From the NCBI GenBank assembly GCA_014380365.1, contig JACMJZ010000034.1:62001-126000 (forward strand): a stretch of DNA of 64,000 nucleotides, read 5' to 3'. Below are positions 63,189 through 64,000 of this stretch, piece by piece (the stretch's first letter is position 1; each line of letters begins with the position of its first letter). The notes below the pieces were generated by a model. The model made no database searches and had not been told where the DNA came from. It worked only from the letters and a program-made list of their open reading frames with translations. The translations under genes were made by a program, and so were the position numbers. This DNA is from Pyrinomonadaceae bacterium. GTDB taxonomy: Bacteria > Acidobacteriota > Blastocatellia > Pyrinomonadales > Pyrinomonadaceae.

Positions 63189-64000
63189 CTAAAGCGCCTT
63201 GATGACAAAAAAGGTTACATCGTCGGTTACGCCAACTCCCTCAGCCCATTCAACCACTTCTTTGTGAACAGCTGTGATCAACTCCCGAGCTGGGAGTTTG
63301 CGATGCGCCTTCACGGCTTGGGCCAGCCGAGCGCGTCCAAATTCCTCACCAAGCAAATTCTGAGCTTCTGTCACTCCGTCTGTATAAAGCACCAGGACGT
63401 CACCCGGCTCAGTAGTCAAATAATACTCGTGATACCGGGTGTCCCTGAACATTCCGAGAGGGAAACTACCCCGGTCGAGAAATTGCGACTTGCCATCCTT
63501 CTTCAGAAGCAATGGCGGATTATGACCGGCGTTTGTGTATGCAAGAGTTTTATTCGTTACGTCGAGGATACCGTAGAAAGCGGTGACAAACTGGTTTCGC
63601 TCAATGGATTCCCAGAGCAAATAGTTCACCTTAACCATCGAGATATGTGGTGAATAACCAATGTGCGTGGCCGCGCGCAAACTCGCTCGCAGGAAGGCCA
63701 TCAGCAACGCGGCGGGAACGCCCTTGCCGGAGACATCGGCGACTACCAGTCCTATTTGATCGTCATAAATCTTCACCCAATCGTAGTAGTCTCCCGAAAC
63801 TTCCTCAGTGGGGAAGTTGTATGCGCTGATGTCGTACCCCGTTAACTGCGGATCCTTCGCCGGCAGTAATTCCAATTGGACCTGGCGCGCCACTTCAAGT
63901 TGGCCTTCGAGACGCTTCTTCTCTATCAACTGCTCATGCAGCATCACCTTTTCAATGATGATCGCCACCTGCGAAGCCAGTAACATCAACACTTCGAGAT
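63189..64000 (-). CDS. SpoIIE-type serine phosphatase, C-terminal part
   Basis: Only the last 270 residues are in the window; the frame stays open to base 64000. The PP2C-like domain shows the metal-site motifs 'VSGDYYDW', 'LVVADVSGKGVPAALLMAFL', 'NAGHNPPLLL' and 'LYTDGVTEAQN'. The segment before it (VAIIIEKVMLHEQLIEKKRL and on) looks like the end of a GAF domain plus a signalling coiled coil. Such phosphatases (RsbU-like) dephosphorylate anti-anti-sigma factors in partner-switching regulation. Confidence 0.9.
   Translation of the reverse strand, partial: LEVLMLLASQVAIIIEKVMLHEQLIEKKRLEGQLEVARQVQLELLPAKDPQLTGYDISAYNFPTEEVSGDYYDWVKIYDDQIGLVVADVSGKGVPAALLMAFLRASLRAATHIGYSPHISMVKVNYLLWESIERNQFVTAFYGILDVTNKTLAYTNAGHNPPLLLKKDGKSQFLDRGSFPLGMFRDTRYHEYYLTTEPGDVLVLYTDGVTEAQNLLGEEFGRARLAQAVKAHRKLPARELITAVHKEVVEWAEGVGVTDDVTFFVIKAL

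Overview
The window looks like a chromosomal segment of an Acidobacteriota bacterium, probably class Blastocatellia. This rests on a secreted VWA protein of the 'VWFA-related acidobacterial' type (59776-61389), a small protein next to recA that resembles a conserved acidobacterial family (32361-32717), the moderately GC-rich coding style, and intergenic DNA crowded with short palindromic and 7-bp-based repeats. No ribosomal RNA is present, so the assignment is inference. Nearly all genes are housekeeping or conserved hypothetical. There is no prophage, no intact insertion sequence and no CRISPR array.

Layout. (1) 1-18415, mostly minus strand: a proton-pumping NADH:quinone oxidoreductase (complex I) locus in two blocks, nuoA-nuoB (17261-18415) and nuoC-D-H-I-J-K-L-M-N (348-12742). 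Three small non-Nuo genes are interleaved. No nuoE, nuoF or nuoG is present, so the 11 subunits seen form the membrane arm and the quinone-binding connecting module only. Between the blocks lies a plus-strand translation cluster: rpmE, a DUF1385 membrane protein, prfA and a histidine phosphatase, followed by a convergent haem-binding protein. (2) 18416-28598: repeat-rich DNA, a very large cyclase-homology/STAND-ATPase/helical-repeat protein, a MogA/MoaB-type molybdopterin enzyme, carB, a TPR protein and a DnaC/IstB-like ATPase. (3) 28599-44010: a receiver-like protein, tRNA-Phe, a candidate orphan small RNA with its own promoter and terminator, an amidohydrolase, recA with a possible SOS box, an S9 peptidase, an ankyrin lipoprotein, a cyclophilin, a dienoyl-CoA-reductase-like SDR, a secreted dikinase-like protein, a PLP decarboxylase, rsmG and a translationally coupled operon of unknown function. 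(4) 44289-51330, plus strand: the classic rimP-nusA-infB-rbfA-nrnA operon behind a good promoter and an attenuator-like leader. (5) 51412-58614, plus strand: cobO, accD, folC, a Nudix hydrolase, a CPBP protease, an FAD oxidoreductase and a small GntR regulator with a perfect palindrome at its promoter. (6) 58623-64000, mostly minus: FecR-domain protein, VWA protein, PilT ATPase, a small orphan gene on the plus strand and the C-terminal part of a SpoIIE-type phosphatase cut by the window edge.

The most unusual material is outside ordinary gene content. Many gene junctions carry an inverted pair of arms built from tandem 7-bp words, and each locus uses a different word. These repeats also reach into genes: they supply false N-termini for nuoB, mogA, rsmG, the DUF1385 gene and the phosphatase, supply the C-terminal codons of folC and the cyclophilin, and sit in frame at three places in the large STAND protein. 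The second notable item is the roughly 154-nt candidate RNA at 29360-29513.
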